The notes under the pieces: model-generated
What the model was told of the DNA's origin: nothing
Seen by the model: the letters and a program-made list of their open reading frames with translations, nothing else
Databases searched by the model: none
From: JABWCE01 sp964355045
Lineage (GTDB): Bacteria > Bacteroidota > Bacteroidia > NS11-12g > UBA9320
Assembly (NCBI GenBank): GCA_964355045.1
Contig: CAYHCM010000002.1
Span: 1-64,000 of the forward strand
Direction: 5' to 3'
DNA length: 64,000 bases
In this document: one piece after another, positions 40,701-47,222 of the stretch
Layout of the letters: each line of letters starts with the position of its first letter
How positions within the stretch are numbered: position 1 is the first letter of the stretch
Program-made: the position numbers and the translations under genes

Positions 40701-43700
40701 AATATTGTTTTTAATATTTACAGTTTCTGTCGGTGAACTTATGGTTCCTGTAAGTTCTATACAAGCTGAATTTGTTGTTCCGCCTGAAATTCCTGCCAGG
40801 TATATGCTGTTATTATAATAATTATTTGAATATATTGTATTTTGAAAAATACCCTTATATGTATAAGGTCCACTTATAGCATTACCAATAGAGTCAACCC
40901 CTAAACGAATCATATTATTTTGATAGGTTGCAGTTCCTCCGTAATTATAAATACCGGTCATATTTCCGGCAGCGGAGGTAGCTAATCCAAAACTGTGAAT
41001 AAAGTTATTATTAACGATTGAATAATTGCCAAACGTAGTAGCGGTAGTAAAATAAATACCTAAAATAGTAGCTGCGGCAGAGGTATTGTAGTTATAAAAA
41101 TTATAAATAGAATTGCCTGTTATATTTTTATTGGCTGAGGCTGATAAAACATAAATGCCGGTAATAGAAGCCGGAGTAAGAGCTGTCGTGCTGCTGTTAG
41201 ATGAAAAATTACGAATTTTGTTATTTTTCATATAGGTCAAAGTTGATTGAATATTAATTCCAAGAATATAGGTACCCGCATTGGCAGTGGCACTAAAATT
41301 TTCGATGGTATTATTATTAATAGTTGCAGGTAATCCGGTATTATAACTTATACCAACAATACATGATGTTTGATTGGCAGCGGTACTGGTACTTGCAGTT
41401 GTTAGGTCACTTATAATATTATTTGTTATATCGGTAGCGCCTGAAGCGATATACATACCTTCAATTTGAGTAGAAGCGGCAGCAGTAGAAATAAGATTTC
41501 TTATTTCATTACCATTATATACACATCCATTAGTGCCCTGATGATATATACCAATAATAGCGGCTGATGAGGTATTACTGGTGCTTGGAGAACTACTTAA
41601 CAAACCATTAATTTTATTTCCTTTTATCTGGGTAATACCTGCAATATTCATAATTCCGATTACACGGGTTTGGCCGGTAGTGGTTGTACTGCTTAACGCT
41701 TCCGAAATACTGCCTCCTACTATGTTATCTGTAATAAATTGGTTATTGGAAGACGACTGCATTAAAATTCCAATAAGCACTGCTGAAGTTGTAGAACCGG
41801 CATTGGCTGAATTGGTAACAAAATTTCGGATGATATTATTAGTAATGTACACCGAAGCGCCACCTGTATTAACAATACCCCTGATAGCTCCGGATGTACT
41901 TGTGTTATTTTGGGAAATATTGGCAATCGTATTATAACTCATTACCATATCATGGAAAGCGGAAGATGAAATGCCGATCATCGCATTATTACCTAATGAA
42001 CTTATACTATTGGCAGTAGATGCATGCCCAATCGTATTTCCTTTGCCTGCTGCGCCTCCAAGTATAAGAGATCCACCTTGAGGGTTGATACCCATAAATT
42101 GAGCCGAATTGGTTGTACTTGTAAAACTGATATTTTGAATTACATTATTTTGAACCAATGTTGGCGTACCCGGGTTACACGAAATTCTGATACCGGCCAT
42201 AGTAGCCGATGAAGAACTATTAACCAGCGGAGAACCCCCACAATTGGCTAAAGTTCCTCCAATATAATTATTGCTAATTATATTTGCTATGGAAAGTGAA
42301 GTAGTTCCCGGTAAAAAATTAATAGCCACCCAGTTTGTGCTTGTAGTACCTGCCGTAGTAGCGCTATCATAAAAACTATTATTGGTTATCGTCCATTTTT
42401 CACCATTACCTAATGAATTAACTACATTTATTCCATAATTATAGAAGGAATGAATTTCATTATCGGTAATAGTAATATTATCTGTTTGAATTAACAGGTT
42501 AGAAGTTGGTGACGATGTAATAGCCGAATATAAAAAGGAGGTAGCAGATGACCTGGTAATCAAATTATTTGAAATTACGTTACTGTCATTTCCAAAAAAC
42601 TTGTTGGAAGTTCCTAAAAAAATTGCCCCGCTTGCCGGGTTGGTATTTGATGAGCGGATATTGCAATATTTAATAGTATTGCGTATGGCATCATTCTGCA
42701 AAGTAAAAACTGTACCGCTTCCACTTGTATTCGAAAAAGATAATTCCTTTGAAGTTCCTGTTCCACCGGGGCGACCATCAAATGTAACCCTGTAGGCGTT
42801 GTCCAAAATAAATAAGGCCGTGGCACTATTGCCGGATATTACCAAATTAGTAGCACCTGAGGCAGGCCGTATAGTAAGCTGTGGATTAGAATTGGCTGTT
42901 CCGCAAATATTTGTAGTAAATATTGGTATAGTTATAGGGAAACTTTCAACAGATGACGCATACGTGCTCTGTAATTCCAACACAACACTCCCGTTAAATC
43001 CTTTAAGTTTTAAAGAATCAGAAGCCATTTTTATAGATGAGAATGTGCCGGTAGGTCCTACGGAATAGCTTCCGCTTAAAGGGGTTTGTGCTCCATAAAA
43101 ACTTATATTGGTCAGGTTGGTATCATTGCTATGTGCTGAATCTAAGCTATATCCGGTAAATGATTTCATGGTTAAAGCACCTTTGAGGGCAGCAGTATTT
43201 AATGTACCCATGTGTATGGTATCAGTGCCTCCTATTGCAAGGGTTCTGGTATATGATTTTGTAAACGTTCCGGTGGTTACTCCTGATAATTGCATAGTAA
43301 CAGGTATAGAGGATGTAATGCTGTTTTTACCTGAATTTTTTATTTGTACAATAAACGGATCGGCTGTAGCACCGCAAACATACGTTGGGCTTATTAAGGC
43401 TGAAATACCAACATCATTTGCATCAGCATCCAGGTTAATGGTATAATCTTCTGCTTCGCCATAGCTCAGGTCATCACATGAACCTGAATTGGTTGTAGGA
43501 CAAGTACTAAAATAATACTCTGATCTAATTCTCATGCGAGTGGTACCTACGGTTACTGATGAAGGTATGGTTACATTAAAATAGGTTAAGGTAGATGAAC
43601 CGTTCGGAACATTACCAACTGAATAAACACAATTTGGAGGAGACATCCATTCACCTGCATCTAAAAAATCGTTATCCCCGTTTAAATCAATCCATATCAT

Positions 43701-44060
43701 CATATTTACAGGATAAGTAGGACCCGTGGTAAACCCGAATGAATAGGTTTTCCCTGCCTTTAGCGTAAACATGGGAGAACTACTCAAAAGAGTGTACTGG
43801 CCTGAGGAAGATTTACAACCACTATTTGTTGTGGTATGTGCACGATTAAATAGCGTGGTGGAGCCTAACTTAATTTCCACCGCATTTACCGACATTCCGT
43901 AAGTCGTGCAATTTCCACTTTGTCCACTATAAACAGGGGTACAATAGGGAGACTGCGCTTTGGCAATACCGCCAAATAGCGATAATAGAAAAACCGGTAA
44001 CAAGGTTTTAGTAAAACTGTTTGATAAATTTTTGTTTAATTGAGTAGAATTTTTTTTCAT
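28731..44060 (-). CDS. Giant secreted GEVED/beta-helix/PKD protein, T9SS cargo
   Basis: A single 5109-residue ORF (15.3 kb, nearly a quarter of the window). Signal peptide 1-36. Residues about 40-210 form a GEVED domain (DLNGDNDFLDAGEW, SYGEAEDYTINL). Three beta-helix modules follow (roughly 320-1250, 1390-2245, 2390-3175), each with dozens of short NNxI/xGxG rungs and each opened by a GxxYxxL block; modules are joined by an Ig-like linker ending in ISYYILAQDSAGN or RYYIIAQDNAGN. A CARDB-like domain (3183-3290) leads to an Ig-like block, one PKD domain, three SxxTIC repeats and then 15 PKD domains with W-FGDG motifs (3735-4943). The C-terminus (5030-5109) is a type A sorting domain (LYPNPNKDNFTV ... 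AGIYSAKL). It is probably a cell-surface adhesin or matrix protein. No frameshift was seen. Confidence 0.9.
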   Translation of the reverse strand: MKKNSTQLNKNLSNSFTKTLLPVFLLSLFGGIAKAQSPYCTPVYSGQSGNCTTYGMSVNAVEIKLGSTTLFNRAHTTTNSGCKSSSGQYTLLSSSPMFTLKAGKTYSFGFTTGPTYPVNMMIWIDLNGDNDFLDAGEWMSPPNCVYSVGNVPNGSSTLTYFNVTIPSSVTVGTTRMRIRSEYYFSTCPTTNSGSCDDLSYGEAEDYTINLDADANDVGISALISPTYVCGATADPFIVQIKNSGKNSITSSIPVTMQLSGVTTGTFTKSYTRTLAIGGTDTIHMGTLNTAALKGALTMKSFTGYSLDSAHSNDTNLTNISFYGAQTPLSGSYSVGPTGTFSSIKMASDSLKLKGFNGSVVLELQSTYASSVESFPITIPIFTTNICGTANSNPQLTIRPASGATNLVISGNSATALFILDNAYRVTFDGRPGGTGTSKELSFSNTSGSGTVFTLQNDAIRNTIKYCNIRSSNTNPASGAIFLGTSNKFFGNDSNVISNNLITRSSATSFLYSAITSSPTSNLLIQTDNITITDNEIHSFYNYGINVVNSLGNGEKWTITNNSFYDSATTAGTTSTNWVAINFLPGTTSLSIANIISNNYIGGTLANCGGSPLVNSSSSATMAGIRISCNPGTPTLVQNNVIQNISFTSTTNSAQFMGINPQGGSLILGGAAGKGNTIGHASTANSISSLGNNAMIGISSSAFHDMVMSYNTIANISQNNTSTSGAIRGIVNTGGASVYITNNIIRNFVTNSANAGSTTSAVLIGILMQSSSNNQFITDNIVGGSISEALSSTTTTGQTRVIGIMNIAGITQIKGNKINGLLSSSPSTSNTSSAAIIGIYHQGTNGCVYNGNEIRNLISTAAASTQIEGMYIASGATDITNNIISDLTTASTSTAANQTSCIVGISYNTGLPATINNNTIENFSATANAGTYILGINIQSTLTYMKNNKIRNFSSNSSTTALTPASITGIYVLSASANKNITGNSIYNFYNYNTSAAATILGIYFTTATTFGNYSIVNNNFIHSFGLATSAAGNMTGIYNYGGTATYQNNMIRLGVDSIGNAISGPYTYKGIFQNTIYSNNYYNNSIYLAGISGGTTNSACIELTGTISSPTETVNIKNNIFYNNILNTSTGYNAGISITTNNGRIFSNHNIIYTPNTMGVAGLISTTPYTNLTGASSWNSATLLDGQSGSSNPNYLTPNGTSSTVDLHLSSGNPAESAGDPTVTSVLDDFDNQVRSGLTPNDIGADAGTFTKSGDKFPPIINLNPLTNTSSTSDRTFTVNIIDNGLGMPKTTANAPRVYYKKGSGTVYSGAGSLTSGNQQNGVWTFTINATTLGGVSNADIISYYILAQDSAGNVVSNAMYAIASSVSSVSTDPTTPNTYMIVPSLSTSIDVGSGQTYTTLTETGAAGLFNAINNSGLQGNTVINITSDMTETGAVALNQWIETGGSGYTLTIRPSAASRRAVTGSGTGGMIRLNGADRVKITGMPTGGSSTDTFLFIKTTSTSDPVITLLNDAVNNTIENCVVEGSTTSAILLSATGMVTGNDNNTFIRSYIRAINGSGMTNGIQSLGQLPTAVLPELMNDNITIRECRIYNFTSFGITVAANSGGNNWRILNNHFYRTPSNPATSAQTAINFVPGIISNNDTISGNFIGGMEPYCGGSAFNNSAMSAFNGILLSAGTQDGVQVQGNTIQNFLFSGTGTLTILFTGININGGVVDVGGTTGNNIGDAATSNSIQTNGNAGLIGINSTTSFKLTVNNNIISNLTATGGTVYTSTAVRGIMISTTTYELNVRNNTVQNFNATSSNSGSSTSAAVVGIGVSSGGSVQNILNNTVKNLKNLRNVGNHCMVGLYTLAGLNKTKGNIISGLVSSTANPNSVSTASGIIGLLMNGNLGNSECSDNIISDLQYVSSTPATVQMMGLYISSGSGLKIHNNTISSLNSMTTSTGTQYSAGIIGLCYSGGGTFISFTGNTIHSLNHTNTATANAVNVIGLVSLAASSNTPYLVSRNNIHSLKLSTSGAGTMIGILNYGYSGTYENNMIRIGIDSAGNAFSGPYNVYGIQQLITNSTSAYYYHNSVYLGGSPGSGASVTSAFSLPVAFSATTTRVVIKNNIFHNAVSNTGSASGKNFAMQLQSTSLIFSNNNILYANGTGGITGNIISTATDYTNLSGAASWQSATGFDLNSGSGDPGFVNPTGNALAVNLHLSGTNTAEGNGAMDVPTTDDFDGNIRSGRTPVDIGAHSGNFSLSSDIIAPVITFNLLNNASTTSGSRTVSNVSITDNAGIPMSGTNIPRIYFSKNGSTWYSSAATALTGSNKNAVATFAIDYSTMGGVATGDTIRYYIIAQDNAGNLRSNGLYAVASDVNTITTHPAIPLTYKLVGALAAGSKLRVGTGKTYPTLTGAGGLFEYLNTVSLGGDVTAVISSNTDEPGTFGLNQLGDNGGGTYTLTIRPDSLTNTERLISGNVGSMIRLDGADRVKFSGIPDFNGGGTDRKLRFRNTNTAGQVFLFINEATDNRLNNLNIESGNSSITSGVIQFSTSTKMLGNSRDTVSNCLIEHNRTGVFPLGVPAVDIYSLGDVGKENTANVIMGNEITNFTQYGIWIANVGNGNNWNISGNSFYRSLSIPAFALQYSIFMDVQYQSGGHLISGNYIGGSAKNCGGAPWVNNANVDFRAISFTSGSLFMPSTISNNVIQNIRRTNIGTGATFFGIISQNSVSVNILNNLIGHPTDINSIVLSGGAQHSILTHQSNGNCNIIGNTIQGINCPMQGVAENIVCIFPTNGLCTIRKNLVGSTTVANSIQNSGTGSIIGIQAQMTSLNAPTVLIDSNVVANMTSYGVESGISFRGIVFGNSGTSIPTITNNKVFNCSVNCSNITSVFATNTIVAATGIGIYAIVLGGRVANNTVYNIRANNTGAAPTIVTGLFVNFANNTIFSNNRVYDIINLSTNTNINAPAVACGIMIATAQNSITLQNNQISLGTGQTNSPMYIGIWQSTSGNFTINSFFNSVYIGGTATSGIHSSFGYLRGNNYVTSSYTSIVNAKSNILMNDRKGGTGKHYAIGNQNVITTFQTGWQNNASNYNLLSNSSAYPVALWNITDYNFSDWKANSRSDLNSPYIPSGTSGGEINPDMFVNRAIGDLNLDPSKSGTAEVAYKGMSLTGIAKDFVYITRNSTTPTIGSFEAFGKDAGVSAIVSPTNTTCAASNTQVTVSIKNYGFLSQSNISVTLKVTGSATVTSTQNFAGPLAAGATASYTFPDNINTLAGGTYTIKAYTNLTGEEQRGNDTSMSTITIVPKPTPVASGTNPACEKSTATYSTTLKTGMSYSWSVTGGTIQSGQNTNSISVKWGTVGTASVSVTETITALSCNGSNTLNVTLNPLPKANFTYTDTCGGNFVNFTSASTVSGGTITANSWKFGDATSGTGNTTTHKYTTTSASYSVRIISTSNSGCTDSADKSIFILKTLSAGVIGASQTICYNTTPALITTTTAPSGSISPYTNQWQVSTDNVNFTNISGATGQDYQPGTLTTTTYYRRSTTTAACGPAVSNTVTITVGTLLNPGVIGTAQTICFNGTGSALGFSTTPTGAVGGYTYQWQQSSDSATWSNISGQTSSSFTPTNVTSVTYYRNLVFSGSCPSAGTNGVKIKLYSPITGGSIASGQTICAGTAPAAFTQTAAATGGPGTYTFQWQSSTDSSTWTNISGATSSTYSSGTLSTLTYFQRLAGSTGCPSGTSNAIKVRTNAKPTVSYTASNHCFNDPMPVTNSSTISSGSLTYLWKFGDGTGSTSSVPTKTYTSSGTYTVTLTATSNQGCKDSAIKSVIVATTPSPSFTFSLKCQGDSVIFVDNTVYACGSGSGLQFHWNFGDATTSNVQHARHHYSSAGTYNVKFRISLSGGFKDSITKVVVFNIRSTPNFSATNECFPAATTFTNTSTGFASLAWSFGDASTSTTTNTSFTKTYATAGTYSAKLVSTSTFGCKDSLIKTVNVFSKPKATFSVSNNCLGVSTSFNNSSSGASVYQWTFGDANTSTATNPTNTYATAGTYTVKLKITSTNGCLDSTTNTVTIHPKPVADFSAANVCNGFTSTFTNNSTGASTYSWDFGNGNTSTTASPTYTYPTAGTYNVTLTATTSNGCTHAVTKSYTVNVSPKANFSGSNVCLGSSITFSNSSTGAATNSWNFGDATTSTAAAPTKTYATSGNFTVKLVVTNTFGCKDSTTKSVTIFAKPVPAFTANNQCLGTAVSFTNQSTGATSTIWVFGDGKSSAANSPNYTYATAGTYTVKLITTSVNGCKDSLSKTVTVYARPVVSFTASPDPICRGGLMNFTNTTTNGSTYQWTFGNGNTSTATSPTNIYNTEGNYNVKLVANSVNACKDSANKTVTVWPRPKASFNVNNGCTSDNLGFATNSVGAVGHEWTFGDGNSSTVANPAKGYANAGTYNIQLIVTSINGCKDTSRSTVTVHPRASVSFTNPSNFCLGLSTTFTNTTTLSAGTMTHQWSFGDGNTSSNTSPTNTYKAGGNYTVTLTTTTDKGCQNRNTSSILVYGKPAANFNAGNACAGATVTFNNTTIGGTTYAWDFGNSATSTLTSPTQSYTNAGTYSVKLTATNANNCTDAVTKQIIIYANPVANFTASDRCIGTAIAFTNTSGGASDVSWQFGDGSSSNSFNPSYSYTSPGSYNVTLNIKSVYGCQATVSKSVTVFAAPKAAFSINDNGQCINGNNFIYTDNSTIASGTYNRAWTLGDGSTSTATNATRTYASAGNYTVRLVITSNNGCKDSTNNPVMVYPKPVANFNINNSSQCINSNLFAFTDASTISDGSITRVWNLGDGSSQGGISILKQYSATGTYTVTLGVTSDFGCTDVISKTVTVNSSPAAAFTINNETQCLNSNNFGFTNTSPGASGFTNTWRFGDGTNVSTINASRTYAAAGNYVVTLRLSNASGCRDSSQYTVKVLPNPAAIIVSGPNTALNGSTKIYSVTATPGSTYNWVATNGVVLSNGASMIQVKWNTTGIAGTVTVTETGANGCQGTPANYNVALSTTGINTINRNAFAASLYPNPNKDNFTVEVSTGDMVTMNVYDQLGREILSGYRFSSRITISDHNLPAGIYSAKLVTDKGLTTILRFEVKN
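29230..32880 (-). repeat. Tandem PKD-domain array inside the giant gene
   Basis: About 15 successive units of 70-85 codons. Each starts with a KPxAxF or equivalent strand, has a Cys about six residues later, then STGAS-type loop, a W-x-FGDGxT motif, and ends TYxTAGTYTVxL. Units are diverged enough that DNA identity is moderate, so expansion is probably old. Confidence 0.85.
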
Positions 44061-44365
44061 AGTCGTTTTGTTTTAATTATTTTATGATTTACATCAGGTT
44101 AAGGAAATAGATTGTAAATTTTCTGTAAAAGAATAGAAATGGTTTGTCATATCAAAATTTTTAATTGTGAAAATTGAAAGTATTATAAAACTAATCATTT
44201 ATAGCTTTGATTATCAAACTATAAAAGTTTGTCATTTTTTTTAAAACAAGAGTATTCAGGAAATAATTATTAAACTAAATATAATATATGGAATACTATC
44301 TCATGTTATTGGCCTAAAAACTTATTTTTGCGCAACAATTTTGGAGCAATTAGAACCGGTAAATT
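44061..44365. other. Intergenic region between divergent genes
   Basis: A 305-nt AT-rich gap separating the giant gene (minus) and anmK (plus). TATTTTTG at 44323-44330 is a probable -7 box for anmK, 35 nt before its ATG. No clear box for the giant gene; the region upstream of it is mainly A/T runs. No ORF or repeat. Confidence 0.45.
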
Positions 44366-45454
44366 ATGAAAGAATATAAAGTAATAGGAGTAATGTCAGG
44401 CACTTCAATGGACGGGATTGACCTTGTTCATTGTACCCTGGAACAAAACAATGAAAAATGGAGTTATAAAATTAATGCGGCTAAAACTATTGATTATGAT
44501 GAAAAATGGCGATTGCGATTATCAAAGCTTCGTTCACAGTCGGCGTATAATTTTGTGCGAACCGACCGCTATTATGGCGAATACATCGGATTATTAATAA
44601 ACGACTTTTTAAAAGAAACCAATCTTACCACCGATTTAATTTCATCTCATGGTCACACTATTTTTCATCAGCCCGAAAATAATATAACCACCCAAATTGG
44701 CGATGGTAATGCTATTTCAGCAATTACCGGAATTCCTTCCATTACCAATTTCAGGGCTATGGATGTTATACTTGGCGGGCAAGGGGCTCCGCTTGTTGGA
44801 ATTGGCGATAAACTATTATTTGGCGAATACGATATGTGTTTAAACATAGGTGGCTTCGCCAATATTTCGGCTATGGTTAATGGTACCTATGTAGCATACG
44901 ATATTTGCCCTGCAAATATTTTATTAAATCGTATAGCACGGGAATTTGATATGGAATTTGATGAAGATGGAAAAATAGCTGAAACCGGAAAAATAGATTA
45001 TGACCTCCTGGGAAATTTGAATGTTATACCCTATTACAAGTTACCTTACCCTAAATCATTGGGCAGAGAATGGATTAATCAAAATTTTTGGGGTATAGTT
45101 CGTGAATGTAAAATTGACAAACAGGACAAAATGAAAACCCTGGTTGATCATATTGCCGGGCAAATTGGTCAAAATATTGATGACCTTGCCGATGGCGATT
45201 CATCTAAAATCAAGGTATTGGCCACAGGTGGCGGAGTTCTTAATCCCGTATTGATTGACTATATAAAATCGAATACCGATGCTGAAATAATAGTACCCGA
45301 TGTGCAGCTTATAAATTATAAGGAAGCCCTGGTTTTTGCATTGATGGGTGTTTTGAGAATTCAAAACCAACTGAATGTTTTAGCCAGCTATACCGGTGCC
45401 GATGCTGATTCAGTAAGCGGTTCATTACACGGCGATTTTTCAAGATTGGTTTAA
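44366..45454 (+). CDS. anmK: Anhydro-N-acetylmuramic acid kinase
   Basis: AnmK phosphorylates and opens 1,6-anhydro-N-acetylmuramic acid so peptidoglycan fragments can be recycled to GlcNAc-6-P. The 362-residue protein has the ATP-binding MSGTSMDGID at 10-19, SSHGHTIFHQP around 92-102 and DVILGGQGAPLVG around 132-144 with the catalytic-region Asp, then a GGFAN(IS) segment and GGGVLNPVL near 290. Length is normal. It stands alone after the giant gene. A tandem repeat follows its stop. Confidence 0.93.
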   Translation: MKEYKVIGVMSGTSMDGIDLVHCTLEQNNEKWSYKINAAKTIDYDEKWRLRLSKLRSQSAYNFVRTDRYYGEYIGLLINDFLKETNLTTDLISSHGHTIFHQPENNITTQIGDGNAISAITGIPSITNFRAMDVILGGQGAPLVGIGDKLLFGEYDMCLNIGGFANISAMVNGTYVAYDICPANILLNRIAREFDMEFDEDGKIAETGKIDYDLLGNLNVIPYYKLPYPKSLGREWINQNFWGIVRECKIDKQDKMKTLVDHIAGQIGQNIDDLADGDSSKIKVLATGGGVLNPVLIDYIKSNTDAEIIVPDVQLINYKEALVFALMGVLRIQNQLNVLASYTGADADSVSGSLHGDFSRLV

Positions 45455-45586
45455 ATAGATTTTGAGATGTGAGTACAGAGATTGTGAGAAATGTAACTTT
45501 GATAAATATATTATTTACCAAAATTTTTATTTCGAACATTTAAGTTCTCTATTATTCTCATTTCTCAAAGTCCCATATCTTTGAAT

Positions 45587-45656
45587 TCATATCTCTGTAC
45601 TCATATCTCTGTACTCATATCTCTTTACTCATATCTCTTTACTCATATCTCTGTAC
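45587..45656 (+). repeat. Five tandem copies of a 14-bp unit
   Basis: TCATATCTCTGTAC is repeated exactly five times without gaps (two copies have TTTAC for TGTAC). Upstream, GTACAGAGATTGTGAG at 45473-45488 is a near inverse of the unit. It lies between anmK and the dehydrogenase and could form a long hairpin. Confidence 0.75.
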
Positions 45657-45657
45657 C

Positions 45658-45691
45658 AAAAATCTAAAATCGTAAATCTAAAATCGTAAAT
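45658..45691 (+). repeat. AATCTAAAATCGTAA repeat before a start codon
   Basis: Two and a half units of the same AT-rich repeat found before coaD, fbaB and accD end 6 nt before the ATG at 45698. Confidence 0.6.
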
Positions 45692-45697
45692 CCCTAC

Positions 45698-46924
45698 ATG
45701 TCTTTATTAAAAAAATTTGAACATAAACATCCCGAAATAGTATTTGAGTGGAAAGATACCGAAACCGAAGCCGAAGGTTGGTTGGTTATTAATTCCATTC
45801 GCAATGGCTCGGCAGGTGGCGGCACCCGGATGCGAAAAGGCCTTAACCGCCACGAAGTAACTTCATTAGCCAAAACCATGGAAGTTAAATTTACCATAGC
45901 CGGCCCTCCTATTGGTGGCGCCAAGTCGGGTATTAATTTTGATCCTGCCGACCCACGAAAAAAAGGGGTTTTGGAACGTTGGTTCAAAGCAGTATATCCA
46001 TTATTAAAAAATTATTATGGAACGGGCGGAGATATGAATGTGGATGAAATACATGAAGTAATTCCCATCATGGCTGTGTTGGGCCTGCTTCATCCTCAGG
46101 AAGGAACAGTAAATGGTCACCTAAAAGATTACTCGCCTCAGGAAAAACTTCAGTCCATTACCCGATTGCAGGAAGGTGTAAGTTTAAAAATTACGGATGA
46201 ACGATTTTCGCCGGATGTAAACCGGGGTTACACTATTTCTGATATGATTACCGGCTGGGGTGTGGCCGAAGCGGTGCGTCATTATTACGAAATTTGGGGA
46301 GGAATGATGAAAGGGAAATTGGCCATCATTCAGGGATGGGGAAATGTAGCCGCTACTGCCGCATGGTATTTAACCAAAAACGGGGTTTTAATAGCCGGAA
46401 TAATAGACCGAAACGGTGGAATAATAAATAAACAAGGAATGGGCTTTGAAGATGTAAATCAACTTTTATTAAATAAAAAAAATCATTCTCTTTTAGCCGA
46501 TAATCTTTTAAGTTTTGAAGAAACAAATGAGCAAATCTGGAGTCTCGGGGCTGAAATTTTTATACCCGCTGCTGCTTCCCGATTAGTCACCGAAAATCAG
46601 GTAGAGCAAATGATAGAAGGAGGAATGGAGGTAATAAGTTGCGGAGCTAATGTACCCTTTGCCGATGAGGAAATTTTTATGGGTAAAATTAGCCGGATGG
46701 CAGATGAAAATATGGCTGTGATACCTGATTTTATAGCCAATTGCGGCATGGCCCGTGTGTTTGCTTATTTAATGAAAAAGGATGCCGAAGTAAATGATGT
46801 AAAAATTTTGATGGATACCTCCAAAATTATACGAAGTGCTATGATGCGGCTGCATCAGTTTAATCCAAAACATACGGGCTTATCGAACAAAGCGTTGGAA
46901 TTGAGCTTGACGGATTTGGTTTGA
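45698..46924 (+). CDS. Glu/Leu/Phe/Val dehydrogenase family protein
   Basis: An NAD(P)-dependent amino-acid dehydrogenase (408 aa) that interconverts an L-amino acid and its 2-oxo acid. The substrate domain has PIGGAKSGI with catalytic Lys76 and GGDMNVDE with an Asp at 112. The Rossmann domain has the glycine-rich IQGWGNVAA (about 211-219) and VIPDFIANCGMA near the C-terminus. It is a distinct branch whose residues do not match classic GdhA or Leu dehydrogenase, so substrate (glutamate, leucine or valine) is not assigned. Start and leader are filled by the AATCTAAAAT repeat. Monocistronic. Confidence 0.88.
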   Translation: MSLLKKFEHKHPEIVFEWKDTETEAEGWLVINSIRNGSAGGGTRMRKGLNRHEVTSLAKTMEVKFTIAGPPIGGAKSGINFDPADPRKKGVLERWFKAVYPLLKNYYGTGGDMNVDEIHEVIPIMAVLGLLHPQEGTVNGHLKDYSPQEKLQSITRLQEGVSLKITDERFSPDVNRGYTISDMITGWGVAEAVRHYYEIWGGMMKGKLAIIQGWGNVAATAAWYLTKNGVLIAGIIDRNGGIINKQGMGFEDVNQLLLNKKNHSLLADNLLSFEETNEQIWSLGAEIFIPAAASRLVTENQVEQMIEGGMEVISCGANVPFADEEIFMGKISRMADENMAVIPDFIANCGMARVFAYLMKKDAEVNDVKILMDTSKIIRSAMMRLHQFNPKHTGLSNKALELSLTDLV

Positions 46925-47222
46925 AGAAACACGGCTTGCTCAGTTTTTATGGGGGAGACACTGAGAACATGGAGAGACACAGAGAGACAAAGAAAAGGGA
47001 GACAGAGGAAAACGGAGGATCTTTTAAATGTTGTTTTTGAAAATAAAATGTTCAATAAACAATAATCAATTTTCAATAATCAATTGGCTTCGCCATCAAT
47101 AATAGCAGCCGTTAGGTATTGAAAATTGTGTATTGAAAATTGATTATTGAACATTTTTTTAGAATTTGTAGCTTGAAATTTGGATTTTGGAATTTTTCCT
47201 TTAACCTTTTTACTTTAACCTT
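46925..47222. other. Repeat-rich spacer with long inverted repeat
   Basis: No gene. It starts with a purine-rich block (GACACTGAGAACATGGAGAG, then AGACAAAGAAAAGGGAGAC at about 46957-47005), a relative of the inserted repeat at 50564-50732, then an inverted repeat at 47045-47157: AAAATGTTCAATAA ... TCAATTTTCAATA pairs with its complement at 47131-47157. It lies between convergent genes. Confidence 0.6.

Noticed and set aside
28731..44060. Many open frames of 60-140 codons on the plus strand opposite the giant gene
   Set aside because: They are shadows of a Ser/Thr/Gly/Asn-rich repeat protein; they show no start signals, domains or sensible composition.
45587..45656. Possible CRISPR array
   Set aside because: The 14-bp units are contiguous with no spacers, and no cas gene is near.
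47045..47157. Small RNA gene in the inverted repeat
   Set aside because: No promoter, and the words recur at 7670; a repeat explains it better.
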